A stretch of DNA of 64,000 bases from Halopseudomonas maritima (GCF_021545785.1 NZ_CP079801.1:372001-436000); one strand, 5' to 3'; shown: positions 1 to 9,177, counted from the first letter of the stretch. Notes: generated by a model from the sequence alone, not told the origin. Program-made: numbers and translations.

Positions 1-1
1 C

Positions 2-706
2 CGCGAGGCTGGGGTACGCAACCTGGAGAAACAGCTCGGCAAGTTGGTGCGCAAATCGGTAGTGCAACTTCTGGAGGAGCCGGACCAGCGCATCAGCATC
101 AGGCCTGCCGATCTAAAGGCGCTGCTGGGCACACCCGCCTTTCGTACCGAGAAGCAGCTCAAGGGCACGGGCATCATCACCGGCCTCGCCTGGACGTCGA
201 TGGGCGGCGCTACCCTGCCGGTCGAAGCTACCCGTATTCACACCCTCAACCGCGGCTTCAAGCTAACCGGGCAACTCGGTGATGTGATGAAGGAGTCGGC
301 AGAAATTGCCTACAGTTACCTGTGCGCGAATCTGGCGATCTACAAGGCCGACCGCAGTTTCTTCGACGAGGCGTTCGTACATTTGCACGTTCCGGAGGGA
401 GCCACGCCGAAAGACGGCCCCTCCGCCGGCATCACCATTGCCAGCGCATTGCTCTCACTGGCACGTCAGCAGGCGCCACGCAGCGGCCTGGCGATGACCG
501 GTGAAATCACCCTGACCGGCCACGTGCTGCCCGTTGGCGGCATACGTGAAAAGGTCATCGCCGCACGTCGTCAGGGCATCCACGAGCTGATTCTGCCAGA
601 GGCCAACCGGGGCGACTTTGAGGAACTGCCTGACTACCTGCGAGATGGCATGACCGTGCACTTTGCCAAGCACTTCCGGGACGTCGCGAAGCAGCTTTTC
701 AGCTGA
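2..706 (+). CDS. lon: Lon-family ATP-dependent protease, C-terminal part
   Basis: The gene enters from the left edge already in frame; only the end of the AAA+ module and the complete Lon proteolytic domain are visible. Lon degrades misfolded and regulatory proteins in the cytoplasm in an ATP-driven way. The catalytic serine is seen in GPSAG (Ser codon at 422-424) and the catalytic lysine in GGIREKV (codon at 551-553), so the protease site looks intact. It ends at TGA 704-706, just before a strong terminator. No hupB follows it, whereas hupB normally follows the housekeeping lon of Pseudomonas. This may therefore be the second Lon paralogue (PA0779/AsrA type), but the visible part cannot settle that. 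Confidence 0.93.
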   Translation, partial: REAGVRNLEKQLGKLVRKSVVQLLEEPDQRISIRPADLKALLGTPAFRTEKQLKGTGIITGLAWTSMGGATLPVEATRIHTLNRGFKLTGQLGDVMKESAEIAYSYLCANLAIYKADRSFFDEAFVHLHVPEGATPKDGPSAGITIASALLSLARQQAPRSGLAMTGEITLTGHVLPVGGIREKVIAARRQGIHELILPEANRGDFEELPDYLRDGMTVHFAKHFRDVAKQLFS

Positions 707-717
707 ACCTGAGGCAC

Positions 718-752
718 AAAAAAAGGCGACCCGCATGGGTCGCCTTTTTTTT
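718..752. terminator. Bidirectional rho-independent terminator
   Basis: An 8-bp stem, GGCGACCC/GGGTCGCC with loop GCAT, is flanked by an A run on the left (718-724) and a T run on the right (745-752). It can therefore end transcripts from both sides. It lies between the convergent lon (plus) and FimV-like (minus) genes. Confidence 0.9.
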
Positions 753-763
753 ATCCAGCACGC

Positions 764-2761
764 TTAGCGCTTGGAATCTTCGCGCTCCAGATGATTGAAC
801 GAGTGGTGCTCGTCCAGCTCCTCAATTTCCGGAAACTCGTGCAAACTGCTCTCGAAGGGCTCATTGTCCATCGCCTCATCTGCCCCTTTACCAGCCTTGC
901 GTGACGGCGCCGGGGTCAGCCCCTCAATCAGATCCCAGTCCGGGTCCAGGGTGAAATCGTTGAGGTTCATCGGCGTGTCGCCAGCATCCAGGACATCACC
1001 CTGCTCGGCGGAGCCCAGCTCACCGTCAGCCAGCACATCCTCAACAGTGTCCAGCGGCGCGCCACTGGACGTTTCAAGTTGCGGGTAGCGCGCTTTCAAT
1101 TGATCAACACGCTGCATGTCGCCATCCAAACGCGCAATAGCCGACGCCTGCTCAGCAAACCCCTGGGCATCTCCCAGCTCACCGGTCACACGTGCCTGCT
1201 TGAAGCGCAGTTCCAGGTTATCCGGGTCATCGGCAATCGTCTTGTCCAGCAGCTCTCGCGCCTCAGCAAAGCGACCGTAGGTGATGTAGAGATCGACACC
1301 CTCAGCACTGTCTTCAAACGCCCCACCGGCGGAGGCGCCGGCAACGCCGGCGGCAGCCGCAGCGCTGACGCTGGTCACGGGAGCATCACGGCCGGATAAC
1401 GGCGCAGTGCTGCCTGGCGCCGGTGCTGACGGCCGCGGCTTGCCGCGCAGGCGAGATACCGCCCAACCCACCAAAAACGCCAGCAGACCAACCAGCAGAG
1501 ACCACCACAGCATGCCGGAGGACTTGGACTCTTCCGCGGCCGCAGGCATTTCAGCCGCGATGGCCCCAGCGGCCGGATCGTCGCTACCGTAGGGGGAAGC
1601 ATCAGAACCGCCACCACCACTACCAAGGGAGCCGGCTGCGCCGGCCAGGGCCGCAGCCTGCTCCTGCTCTGCCTCACGCGCCGCGCGCAGCACTTCCAGC
1701 TCAGCCTGAAGCGCTGCAATTTGACGATCGCGGGCATCCAGCTCGCTCAGCAGCGCATTGAATCTGCCCTCCAGGTCAGTCAGGCGGCTCTGCAACTGCG
1801 CTGATTCAACTTCTGCTTCGCTCACGTCGTCTTCTTCAATGCGCAGACGGGCTTCACTGTGCTGCGCTACCTCTAGTGCCGAGGGGCCCTCATTCTGTGA
1901 TGCCCCATCAACCTGTTCACCAGTGCTCGCCTGACTGCTTTGCAACGCCATGCGCTGCTGCGCTCCGGCATCGCCATCAGCGGCATCGGAAGCCTCAGCA
2001 AGGCTGGCGGGAGCCTGATCACCCGCGCCGCCGCCCAACTGCTCGGCCGTAGGCAGAATCAGGGTCTGGCCGAGCTTGAGACGGTCGATATCGCCATTAA
2101 CAAAAGCACCGCGGTTCAAGGAATGGATCGCGGTCATGGTCTGGTTAATGGAGACGACCGGCGTCGGGCGGGTACGTTCAGCGATAGTCCACAGCGAGTC
2201 GCCAGATACCGTGGTGTAGCTATCAGCACCTGGCTGCGGCGTGAGGTCGGGCAATGTGGCGGCTTCTGGGCGCGGAGCGGACTCCGCGGGGCGAGCGGCC
2301 ACGCGGGAACGTGGCGGCGGTGCGCTGACTACCGGATTGACGGCCACCGGCGCAGCTTCGGAGTACAGCGGCGGGTCAAGCAGCACCGTATACTCACGCA
2401 GCAGCGTGCCACTTGGGCGTCGCAGTTCAACGAGGAAATTCAGGTACGGCTCGCGCACCGGCTGGGTCGAGCTGACACGCACCGTCAACTGCCGATTTTC
2501 CACCACCGGAGTGAACTGCAACCCGGTCAGGAAATAGGGACGGTCGATACCAGCCGCATCAAAGGCAGAGGAATCCGCCAGTTTGATTACCACGTCGGTC
2601 GGCCCCAGGCCTTCTGCCCCTTGCAAGGCAATCACCGCATTCAATGGCTGGTTCAGAGCTGATTTTAACTGGATCTCCCCGAGGCCCAGCGCATTTGCAA
2701 CTCCGGCGTAGAGTACCGCTAACGAAGCGGCCCCAAGAACTATTTGGCGTTTGGCAGCCAT
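764..2761 (-). CDS. FimV-like LysM inner-membrane protein (second FimV paralogue)
   Basis: 665 residues, starting at the ATG at 2761 with AGGAAAG just upstream. A longer reading to 2872 lacks such a site. It has a signal-like N-terminus ending near ANALGLG, then the FimV N-terminal domain (LKSALNQPLNAVI, PYLNFLVELRRPSG, LLDPPLYS). A LysM peptidoglycan-binding domain follows at about residues 182-240, then a coiled-coil stretch, a single transmembrane helix near residues 416-432 and a TPR-like segment in an acidic cytoplasmic tail. The FimV proteins organise type IV pili, type II secretion and polar signalling. The terminal FimV C-domain motif found in the 975-aa protein at 23.1-26.0 kb is absent here. 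It is thus a shorter paralogue and its own role is unknown. Confidence 0.85.
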   Translation of the reverse strand: MAAKRQIVLGAASLAVLYAGVANALGLGEIQLKSALNQPLNAVIALQGAEGLGPTDVVIKLADSSAFDAAGIDRPYFLTGLQFTPVVENRQLTVRVSSTQPVREPYLNFLVELRRPSGTLLREYTVLLDPPLYSEAAPVAVNPVVSAPPPRSRVAARPAESAPRPEAATLPDLTPQPGADSYTTVSGDSLWTIAERTRPTPVVSINQTMTAIHSLNRGAFVNGDIDRLKLGQTLILPTAEQLGGGAGDQAPASLAEASDAADGDAGAQQRMALQSSQASTGEQVDGASQNEGPSALEVAQHSEARLRIEEDDVSEAEVESAQLQSRLTDLEGRFNALLSELDARDRQIAALQAELEVLRAAREAEQEQAAALAGAAGSLGSGGGGSDASPYGSDDPAAGAIAAEMPAAAEESKSSGMLWWSLLVGLLAFLVGWAVSRLRGKPRPSAPAPGSTAPLSGRDAPVTSVSAAAAAGVAGASAGGAFEDSAEGVDLYITYGRFAEARELLDKTIADDPDNLELRFKQARVTGELGDAQGFAEQASAIARLDGDMQRVDQLKARYPQLETSSGAPLDTVEDVLADGELGSAEQGDVLDAGDTPMNLNDFTLDPDWDLIEGLTPAPSRKAGKGADEAMDNEPFESSLHEFPEIEELDEHHSFNHLEREDSKR

Positions 2762-3085
2762 ACCCTTTCCTCGTTTGCCTGTGGGTAACAGAGCTGAAGC
2801 TCTTTCACCCGGTGCGTCCATTGCTATTAGAATCAGCGGTTGAGCCCGTGCAGTCCGGGGCAGGTGCCGCATATGTCGGCATTATGCCACCAGCCTTGCG
2901 CAAATCGAATGGCACAAACCACCCTGCAGTCAAAAAAACAGTGAAAAAGATCAGCCCAGACTCGCAAAGCCAATAATTTGGCCATGTGACACAGTGCGCA
3001 TTTCTCCGGTCAGTCAAGCAACCTACCTGCCATCCTGTCAAGCCTGCTAGAATGCGCGCCCCAGCCAGCAACACGGAAATTCGAC
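2762..3085. other. Divergent intergenic region between the FimV-like gene and cmoA
   Basis: A 324-nt non-coding stretch that must hold the promoters of the minus-strand FimV-like gene and of plus-strand cmoA. A GGAAA ribosome-binding site lies a few bases before the cmoA ATG. The middle part is relatively A-rich (2930-2985). I see no repeat, RNA gene or convincing operator. Confidence 0.5.
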
Positions 3086-3826
3086 ATGTCTGAGGTCGAC
3101 AACCTGTTCGCCAACCCCTTTAGCAAGGTCAACGATTTCACGTTTGACCATGCTGTGGCGCGCGTTTTCCCGGACATGATCAAGCGTTCCGTGCCCGGTT
3201 ACCCAACCATTATCGAGAGTATCGGGGTAATCGCCGGACAATATGCCCAACCGGGCACCCTGATCTATGACCTTGGCTGCTCACTGGGGGCAGCCACCCA
3301 GTCGATGCGCCGCCAATTGCCACAGCAGGGCAATCATATCCTGGCTGTGGACAATGCCGAGGCCATGGTGGAGCGCTGCCGTGAATACCTGACGGCGCAG
3401 GACGCCATGCTGGAAGAGCGCATTCCGACCGAGGTGGTCTGCGCCGACATCACCGAGCTGGAGCTGCAACCCTGCTCGCTGGTGGTGCTCAACTTTACCC
3501 TGCAGTTCGTGCCGCCAGCCCAGCGGCTCGCGCTGCTGGCGCGCATTCGTCAGGCGCTTTTGCCCGGCGGCGTGCTGATTCTGTCTGAAAAGCTGACCTT
3601 TACCGACAGCCAGACCCAGAACAGCCTTGAAGCCCTGCATTACGCTTTCAAGCGTGCCAACGGGTACAGCGAGCTGGAGATTGCCCAAAAGCGCACGGCT
3701 ATCGAAAACGTGATGCGTCCCGACCCGCTGGAGGTACATCAGCAACGCCTGGATGAGGCTGGCTTCAGCCACAGCCACCTCTGGTTTCAGTGTCTCAACT
3801 TCTGCTCGATGATTGCCCACGCGTGA
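3086..3826 (+). CDS. cmoA: Carboxy-S-adenosyl-L-methionine synthase CmoA
   Basis: 246 residues. CmoA converts SAM and prephenate into carboxy-SAM, the donor used to make 5-oxyacetyl-uridine (cmo5U) at wobble position 34 of certain tRNAs. The opening DNLFANPFSKVNDFTFD and the SAM-binding motif YDLGCSLGAAT are characteristic, and the length matches the family. The GGAAA Shine-Dalgarno lies just before the ATG. The stop overlaps the start of cmoB, so the two are translationally coupled and form a two-gene operon. Confidence 0.96.
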   Translation: MSEVDNLFANPFSKVNDFTFDHAVARVFPDMIKRSVPGYPTIIESIGVIAGQYAQPGTLIYDLGCSLGAATQSMRRQLPQQGNHILAVDNAEAMVERCREYLTAQDAMLEERIPTEVVCADITELELQPCSLVVLNFTLQFVPPAQRLALLARIRQALLPGGVLILSEKLTFTDSQTQNSLEALHYAFKRANGYSELEIAQKRTAIENVMRPDPLEVHQQRLDEAGFSHSHLWFQCLNFCSMIAHA

Positions 3827-4788
3827 TTGATTACAGCCCCCTGCTCGACACCCTGGTCCGCTCGCCGCTCGCCCATTGGCACACTCCCTTGGCCGAAGGC
3901 CTGCAGGCCCGCCTGGAAGGACTGCACCACGGAGACCTGGAGCGCTGGCAGCAGAGCCTGCACAGCCTGCCGCCGGTTGAAGGCGTCATCTGCGACCTCA
4001 GCCAGGGCGTTAGCCTGCGCAGCGCCGAGCCGCTGGATGCCAGCACCAGTGCCCAACTGCGCGATGCCCTGCAAGGGCTGCACCCCTGGCGCAAGGGGCC
4101 GTTCGATCTCTTTGGCGTACACGTGGATACCGAGTGGCGCTCGGACTGGAAATGGCAACGGGTGGCGCCGCACATCGACCTGACCGGCAAGCGCGTGCTG
4201 GACGTTGGTTGTGGCAACGGTTACCACATGTGGCGCATGTGGCAGGCCGGTGCAGAACTGGTGATCGGCGTCGATCCGAACCTGTTGTTTCTCAATCAGT
4301 TTGAAGCCGTAAAGCGCTATTTACCGCAGGCGCCGGTATGGCAACTGCCCTTCACCCTGGAAGACCTGCCCGAACCCACGGCGGCGTTCGACACCGTGTT
4401 TTCCATGGGTGTGCTCTATCATCGCCGCTCGCCAGTCGACCACCTGCTGCAGCTCAAGGCATGCTTGCGCCCCGGCGGCGAGCTGGTTCTGGAAACCTTG
4501 GTGATCGAAGGCGACGAGCACCACTGCCTGCTACCCGAAGACCGGTATGCACAGATGCGCAACGTCTGGTTTCTGCCCTCAGTCCCTATGCTGGAGCGCA
4601 TGCTGCGCCGCGCGGGCTATAGCGACGTGCGTTGCGTGGACCTGAACCGTACCAGCGTCGATGAGCAGCGCAGCACCGACTGGATGCGCTTTCAGTCGCT
4701 ACCGGCCTTCCTGGACCCGGCCGACAGCAGCAAGACCATTGAAGGCTACCCGGCGCCATTGCGTGCTACCTTGGTGGCGCGGAAGTAA
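3823..4788 (+). CDS. cmoB: tRNA U34 carboxymethyltransferase CmoB
   Basis: 321 residues from a GTG start at 3823 that overlaps the cmoA stop as GTGA. The encoded start VIDYSPL lines up with the MIDF/MIDL start of known CmoB proteins, so I prefer it to an in-frame GTG at 3790. CmoB transfers the carboxymethyl group of carboxy-SAM to hydroxyuridine 34 of tRNA. Visible hallmarks are WRKGPF, the block around DTEWRSDWKW, the SAM-binding LDVGCGNGYHMWRM, and SMGVLYHRRSP. It pairs with cmoA directly upstream. Confidence 0.96.
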   Translation: MIDYSPLLDTLVRSPLAHWHTPLAEGLQARLEGLHHGDLERWQQSLHSLPPVEGVICDLSQGVSLRSAEPLDASTSAQLRDALQGLHPWRKGPFDLFGVHVDTEWRSDWKWQRVAPHIDLTGKRVLDVGCGNGYHMWRMWQAGAELVIGVDPNLLFLNQFEAVKRYLPQAPVWQLPFTLEDLPEPTAAFDTVFSMGVLYHRRSPVDHLLQLKACLRPGGELVLETLVIEGDEHHCLLPEDRYAQMRNVWFLPSVPMLERMLRRAGYSDVRCVDLNRTSVDEQRSTDWMRFQSLPAFLDPADSSKTIEGYPAPLRATLVARK

Positions 4789-4940
4789 AGGGCTGTTCGC
4801 GAAGAATAGCGAGAGAAGGCTCTCCACTGGATGGCGCTCTTTCGTTCTCGCGCTAAGCCAATCTGGTGGACAACAGGCAGCCGTTATATGTCTCCACATT
4901 GCGTTGCCAGCAAGTCCGCCTTTCGCCTTCCCGGCGAGCC

Positions 4941-4970
4941 AAGGGGGGGGCTGCTTGCCCAGCCCCCCTT
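4941..4970. repeat. GC-rich inverted repeat (AAGGGGGGCT/AGCCCCCCTT)
   Basis: The arms AAGGGGGG(GG)CT and AGCCCCCCTT flank a short loop and would form a very stable hairpin at the end of the cmoAB transcript. There is no T run after it, so it is not a classical terminator. It could protect the 3' end or be part of a repeat element. Confidence 0.6.
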
Positions 4971-5035
4971 AGCAATCCCCCCGGGCACCCGACTACGCGG
5001 CCCTTCGGGTTCGCTGCGTTGCTCGGTCTGACGGG

Positions 5036-5085
5036 GAGTCGCAGAACTCGTCGCTTCGCTCCTCAGACATGCTGCGACTCTTTTT
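5036..5085 (+). repeat. Inverted repeat GAGTCGCAG/CTGCGACTC followed by TTTTT
   Basis: Perfect 9-bp arms at 5036-5044 and 5072-5080 enclose a 27-nt loop that contains its own small GCTTCGC hairpin. Five T residues follow directly, so it can act as a plus-strand terminator. It is about 250 nt downstream of cmoB, so a read-through transcript or a small RNA could end here. Confidence 0.55.
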
Positions 5086-5243
5086 CCCGCCAGCCCTGCG
5101 CTACTCGCCCGCGTAAACGGGACTAAATTCCGTGCACACTCCACCATCCGAGCAATCAACAAACTCTCGCTCAACCCAGCCCTCGCACAATTTCCCGAGC
5201 AACCCGGTCAACCGTCCCTGCCAGCAGAGCGTCAGATGCTGGA

Positions 5244-6038
5244 TCACCCGAACACCGTAACCGTCTGGCGACTGATCGCCACCAGCTCTCCAGCCGGGTT
5301 CCAGATCATCGCCGAGCAGTGGCCGTAGCCGTCACGTGCGTGCTCGATGCTCGCCTTGTATAGCAGCCAACCATCCGCCCCGACCGGCGGCTGAGGCTGA
5401 ACAAACTCGATGGTCCAGGTCAGGGAACTGGCCGGTGCCCGCTCTTTCAGGTGCGGCAGTACCGCTGGCGGCCACACATCGACGAGCCCCACCAGATGCA
5501 CCTCGTCAAAGTGCTCAAATTGCTCATCAAAGCGCATCCAGCCGCCCATTTCGCGCTTGCGGCTATTGGTGCAGGGGTAGTCACCAAAGGTCCAGCGGGT
5601 ATCGAAGTAACGTAAGAAATTGGGCAGCACGCCCTCAACGAAGGGAGCACGCTGGCATGCCTCAGGCGCAGGCGCGCTGGGCGCCGGTTCAGCCGCCACA
5701 TCCACACTGGAAGGCCGCCCCGCGCCAAAGCTGCCTTGCACGATGCACATGGTCTGGCCATTTTGCACCGCACGGCCCAGCACCTGGGTCACGGCGCGCC
5801 CTTCACGAAGGATCTCGGCCTCTACCTGCAGCGGCTCACCAGGCTGCACCGGACCGACAAAGGTAATTGCCAGTGAACGCACCGGTCGCGGCTCGCTGAG
5901 ACTAGCCCGCATCCCGCGCAGAACCAGGGCAGCAACCAATCCGCCATAACCGGCGCGGCCCTGGGCCCACTCTGGCGGAATGGTCAGACTGCGGTCAGGG
6001 GATTGGTCAAAGGCGGCAAGCAGAGCAGCAAAATTCAT
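5244..6038 (-). CDS. Acyl-CoA thioesterase family protein (double hot-dog fold)
   Basis: 264 residues from the ATG at 6038 (GGAAA lies upstream; a TTG at 6059 is a weaker alternative). The sequence has the two-half layout of TesB-like thioesterases. The N-terminal half has GRAGYGGLVAALVLR and the C-terminal half has SLTWTIEFVQP followed by a segment ending SRQTVTVFG. Such enzymes hydrolyse acyl-CoA esters in the cytoplasm; the natural substrate cannot be read from the sequence. It stands alone, facing cmoB and separated from it by the structured non-coding region. Confidence 0.8.
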   Translation of the reverse strand: MNFAALLAAFDQSPDRSLTIPPEWAQGRAGYGGLVAALVLRGMRASLSEPRPVRSLAITFVGPVQPGEPLQVEAEILREGRAVTQVLGRAVQNGQTMCIVQGSFGAGRPSSVDVAAEPAPSAPAPEACQRAPFVEGVLPNFLRYFDTRWTFGDYPCTNSRKREMGGWMRFDEQFEHFDEVHLVGLVDVWPPAVLPHLKERAPASSLTWTIEFVQPQPPVGADGWLLYKASIEHARDGYGHCSAMIWNPAGELVAISRQTVTVFG

Positions 6039-6114
6039 GGTCGTTTTCCAGGCAAGCAAACAAAGCCGGCCATTATAAGCGATCTCAGAAGCCTATTGCC
6101 GCCTCCTTATCCCG

Positions 6115-6810
6115 TCAGTGGGGCGCCTGATGCTGCAGGCGTAAGCCACATAGCCAACCCAGGGCAAGCCAGGCCGGCGGCATGTCCGGCCAGTCTGCCG
6201 CGCCAATATTCAACAACTCGAAGCCAGGCTCGCCAGCTCGCGCCATCAGCCTCTCGTACCACCAGACCAGATAAAACCCCTGCCCGGCCGCATGCTGACC
6301 GGCCAGCTGAGCCCGCAGGCGCATGGGCAGCGAGGCAAACAGCAACTCATCCAGGGCGCTGAAGATACGTTGCTCATTCTCCAAGTAAGCGGCCTGGGCG
6401 GCGGACTGCAGACCCATTTGCGCGGCCAGAATGACCAATTGAGCCGCGTACTCGCGGTGCGTTGCCAAGGGGTTGAGCTGGCTGCGCCAGTCCAGCTGGG
6501 CGCGTTCGATGGCTTCCAGCAGGGTATTTGGCCCCGCGCTGGGAGCATCCAGTAACGCCGCCAGCCAACGGCGCTGAAAACCCGGCAATTGCCCTATCCA
6601 CACCAGCAGTTCCGCGCTGCTTGAGCCAGCTTGCGGCTGCCAGTTCACGGTTTCCTGTTCGCTCAGCTCGGCTACCCGCTGCATGCGCCGCTGCCAGCTG
6701 GCCGGCAGCAACTGCTCACGCAATGCGTTCCAGCGCGCACCAAGTTGCGCTTGTTTGTCCGCCAGCCAGCGCTCTGCCAGCCAACGCCGTCGCGACTTAT
6801 AGGCGCCCAT
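6115..6810 (-). CDS. Conserved hypothetical protein, third gene of the ycjX/ycjF-type cluster
   Basis: 231 residues, rich in Trp, Leu, Ala and Arg, with predicted helices. There is no signal peptide, clear membrane segment or motif that I recognise. Its start overlaps the end of the DUF697 gene upstream by 14 nt, so it is co-translated with the YcjX-like and YcjF-like genes. Function unknown; the context suggests a shared envelope-stress or membrane-associated role. Confidence 0.7.
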   Translation of the reverse strand: MGAYKSRRRWLAERWLADKQAQLGARWNALREQLLPASWQRRMQRVAELSEQETVNWQPQAGSSSAELLVWIGQLPGFQRRWLAALLDAPSAGPNTLLEAIERAQLDWRSQLNPLATHREYAAQLVILAAQMGLQSAAQAAYLENEQRIFSALDELLFASLPMRLRAQLAGQHAAGQGFYLVWWYERLMARAGEPGFELLNIGAADWPDMPPAWLALGWLCGLRLQHQAPH

Positions 6811-7819
6811 CGTTCAGTTGCCCCAGTCGTTCTTTCATCATACGAATAATGCCCTTGTTATCCTCAACCAGCATCTGCGCCTCGGCTACCGGCACCGCGC
6901 GACACAAGTCCAACGTAAAGTGCCCCAGCCGCGAGCTGTACAGACCAACCCCAACGCCCTGCCCTACCCGCGCCGCCAGCTTCTCCAGCAAGCCCGACAA
7001 CAGCGAGTCACTGAGCGCACTGACCGCCACCTCGGTGCCGCCCGCCAAGGCGATATTACGCAACACATGCCGTGCCAGCCGCCAGCGACTGAGGCGGCCG
7101 ATCGGCAGTCCGTAGCACACCGCCACCCGTTGCATCAGACGAATATTGCGCCACACCACCAGCAGCAGATCGACCGCAACCCATGGGCTGGACGCCACCA
7201 GCACGCCGGTGCTGACCGACTCCTGGCGAATGATTTGCCGGGCACGCTGGTCGATCGGCTGATAGAACTGCAGATTCAGCCGCTGACTGATCTCACGCGC
7301 GTCGTGGGAGCCATCCAGATCGGCGCAGGCACGGGCCAATAGCGGGGCAAGCGGGCTGTCCGCGTAGACACCCTGCAGGCGATCCAGCCAGTCCACTGCT
7401 ACCCGCTGGCCGGGCTCACGCAACGCCTGCTGCATTTCGCCACGCAGTTGCTCCAGCTCACTCAGGCGATGGCGCTGGCGCCGCAGATCGCGCCAGGCCA
7501 GCAGCCCGCTGCCCGCTAACGCGACACCCACAGCGCCCACCAGCGCGCCCCATAGGGGCTGCCATTGCCAGGCCTGCCAGGTCCACTCACCCCACTGCAG
7601 GGCAGCGCCCCCCAAGGCTACGCCCAAGCCCAGCCCCCACAGTCGGCGTGGCCACCGACTCGGCGGTGGCGCATTGAGCGTAGACGGCAGCTCAGGTACG
7701 TCCCGGGGTTGCTCGCCGGGCAAGGCATCGGCGGCGCCCAGCAGCTCGGTGCGGCGCGTCGGGTCTTCAGTAGCGCTCTGCCAGGTATCGAGAATCCGGG
7801 TCTTCTGGTCACTACTCAC
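6797..7819 (-). CDS. YcjF-like inner-membrane protein (TIGR01620/DUF697 family)
   Basis: 340 residues. A polar N-terminal tail is followed by two membrane helices near LWGLGLGVALGGAALQW and WGALVGAVGVALAGSGLLAW. A C-terminal DUF697 region (VLVASSPWVAVDLLLVVWRN and following) completes it. Family members are paired with YcjX GTPase-like proteins, as here, where the two overlap by 4 nt (ATGA). The biochemical role is not established. Confidence 0.85.
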   Translation of the reverse strand: MSSDQKTRILDTWQSATEDPTRRTELLGAADALPGEQPRDVPELPSTLNAPPPSRWPRRLWGLGLGVALGGAALQWGEWTWQAWQWQPLWGALVGAVGVALAGSGLLAWRDLRRQRHRLSELEQLRGEMQQALREPGQRVAVDWLDRLQGVYADSPLAPLLARACADLDGSHDAREISQRLNLQFYQPIDQRARQIIRQESVSTGVLVASSPWVAVDLLLVVWRNIRLMQRVAVCYGLPIGRLSRWRLARHVLRNIALAGGTEVAVSALSDSLLSGLLEKLAARVGQGVGVGLYSSRLGHFTLDLCRAVPVAEAQMLVEDNKGIIRMMKERLGQLNDGRL

Positions 7820-9177
7820 GGCTCGGCTCCTTCAATCAACCAGGCAATCAGGTCGTCCATACGGTAGTGCGGGAACGGTTCGGCACGGTGCAGTCCTGGC
7901 GGCGGACGCAGCGGCAGCAGGTCCGGGCTGCTGACTTGCAGTGACTGCGGCAGGTGCGCAGGAATGTCACCGGGCCGGTAACGCACCCAGCCCTCCTCCC
8001 CCTGCAGGCCTGCCACCAGCGCCTCGCCCTCCTGCCGCGTCGCGCGAATCGCTGACAGCGGCAGGCCACGCACCTCAACACCGCCGTGCCGCACGTCAGC
8101 CAGACGGTCCACCATCAGGTCCTCCAGGCATTGCTGCACTGCCCGCTGCTGTTCGGGGCTGACCTTATCGACCTTGGTGGCACAAAACGCCAGCCGACCG
8201 ATACGCGGCCGAAAGCGAAACAAGCGGGCAAGCAAGCTGCTACGGCCGTAATCAAAACTGGTGAGTACCGCCTCCAGGGCGTCGCGCAGATCGGTCAGCG
8301 CCGCCTCGCCGGCGTCCATGGGCCCCAGCATGTCAACCAGCAAAATCTGCTGATCAAGATGCCGAAAGTGCTGCTCGAAAAAGCCACGCACTACGAAATC
8401 ACGGTAGTAATTAAAACGCGCCTGGCACACCGCCCACCAACTGCCCTGCTCGCCCGCGCTGTGCCGATTGGCCTGTAGCAAGGGTACAAACTGCAGCATC
8501 TGCGGCGCGACATCGCTGCCCGGCTGCAGAAAGCGTGCCGGCTGATTGCGCGACAGGCCCGCCTCGCTGCGACAGCGCTGCAGAAACTGCCGCCACTGCT
8601 CGGTCAGCTCGGCAAGCAGCGCAGGGTCCTCCGGCGCCGCAGGGTCCAGGTTCATCAGGGTGTCGCGCAACGGGCCAGCGAGCGAGCGGCGGGGCTCAGC
8701 CTCCAGCCATTGGCGCATCTGTTCACACCACTGGCCATAGTCCAGCTGCAGTAGCGGCAAATCCAGCAGCCATTCGCCGGGGTAGTCAAGAATTTCCAGA
8801 CGTAATTGGCGGGTTGATTGCAGCTTGCGCAGCAGCCCTTGCGGGCGAAACCGCAAATCGATCACCACCCGCGACAGGTCGCTGGTGGACTCCGGCCAGC
8901 GCGCCGGCTGGGCCGACAAGGCGCCGAGCGACTCCAGATAGGGAAAGGCGCGCTCCACATCATCGCGCTGCCAACGTACCGACTCGAGCCGGTCAAAGGG
9001 TGCACGCCGGGCCAACAGGCCCTTGCTGTGGTTCTCCAGCTGGTTAATCAGACTGGTGATAAAAGTCGTCTTGCCGGCCCCGCTGAGGCCGGTGACGCCA
9101 ATGCGCAAACGCTGCTGACCCAGGCTCTCGGCACGTTGTGCCACTTGCTTGAACCAGTTCGCAGAATTATTTGCCAC
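7816..9177 (-). CDS. YcjX-like P-loop NTPase (DUF463)
   Basis: 453 residues. A Walker A loop GLSGAGKTT lies at residues 30-38, followed by the DUF463 blocks around LEILDYPGEWLLDLPLL and the nucleotide-base motif region FCATKVDKV. These are the usual features of the YcjX family of GTPase-like stress proteins. It is the first gene of a three-gene minus-strand operon with the DUF697 protein and a hypothetical protein. The operon is probably read from a promoter in the 75-nt gap before the divergent TM2 gene. Confidence 0.9.
   Translation of the reverse strand: MANNSANWFKQVAQRAESLGQQRLRIGVTGLSGAGKTTFITSLINQLENHSKGLLARRAPFDRLESVRWQRDDVERAFPYLESLGALSAQPARWPESTSDLSRVVIDLRFRPQGLLRKLQSTRQLRLEILDYPGEWLLDLPLLQLDYGQWCEQMRQWLEAEPRRSLAGPLRDTLMNLDPAAPEDPALLAELTEQWRQFLQRCRSEAGLSRNQPARFLQPGSDVAPQMLQFVPLLQANRHSAGEQGSWWAVCQARFNYYRDFVVRGFFEQHFRHLDQQILLVDMLGPMDAGEAALTDLRDALEAVLTSFDYGRSSLLARLFRFRPRIGRLAFCATKVDKVSPEQQRAVQQCLEDLMVDRLADVRHGGVEVRGLPLSAIRATRQEGEALVAGLQGEEGWVRYRPGDIPAHLPQSLQVSSPDLLPLRPPPGLHRAEPFPHYRMDDLIAWLIEGAEP

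Larger units (their letters stand above)
4789..5243. other. Non-coding region with structured inverted repeats
   Basis: 455 nt without a credible gene, between the convergent cmoB and thioesterase genes. It contains two separate strong inverted repeats, listed next. The segment at about 4985-5115 is built of phrases such as TTCGGGTTCGCTGCGTTGCTCGG and CTCGTCGCTTCGCTC. That composition resembles the dispersed non-coding repeats seen in many proteobacterial genomes. This is an impression, not a database match. Confidence 0.55.

Noticed and set aside
3790..3822. Upstream GTG start of cmoB
   Set aside because: The family alignment and the GTGA overlap with cmoA favour GTG 3823.
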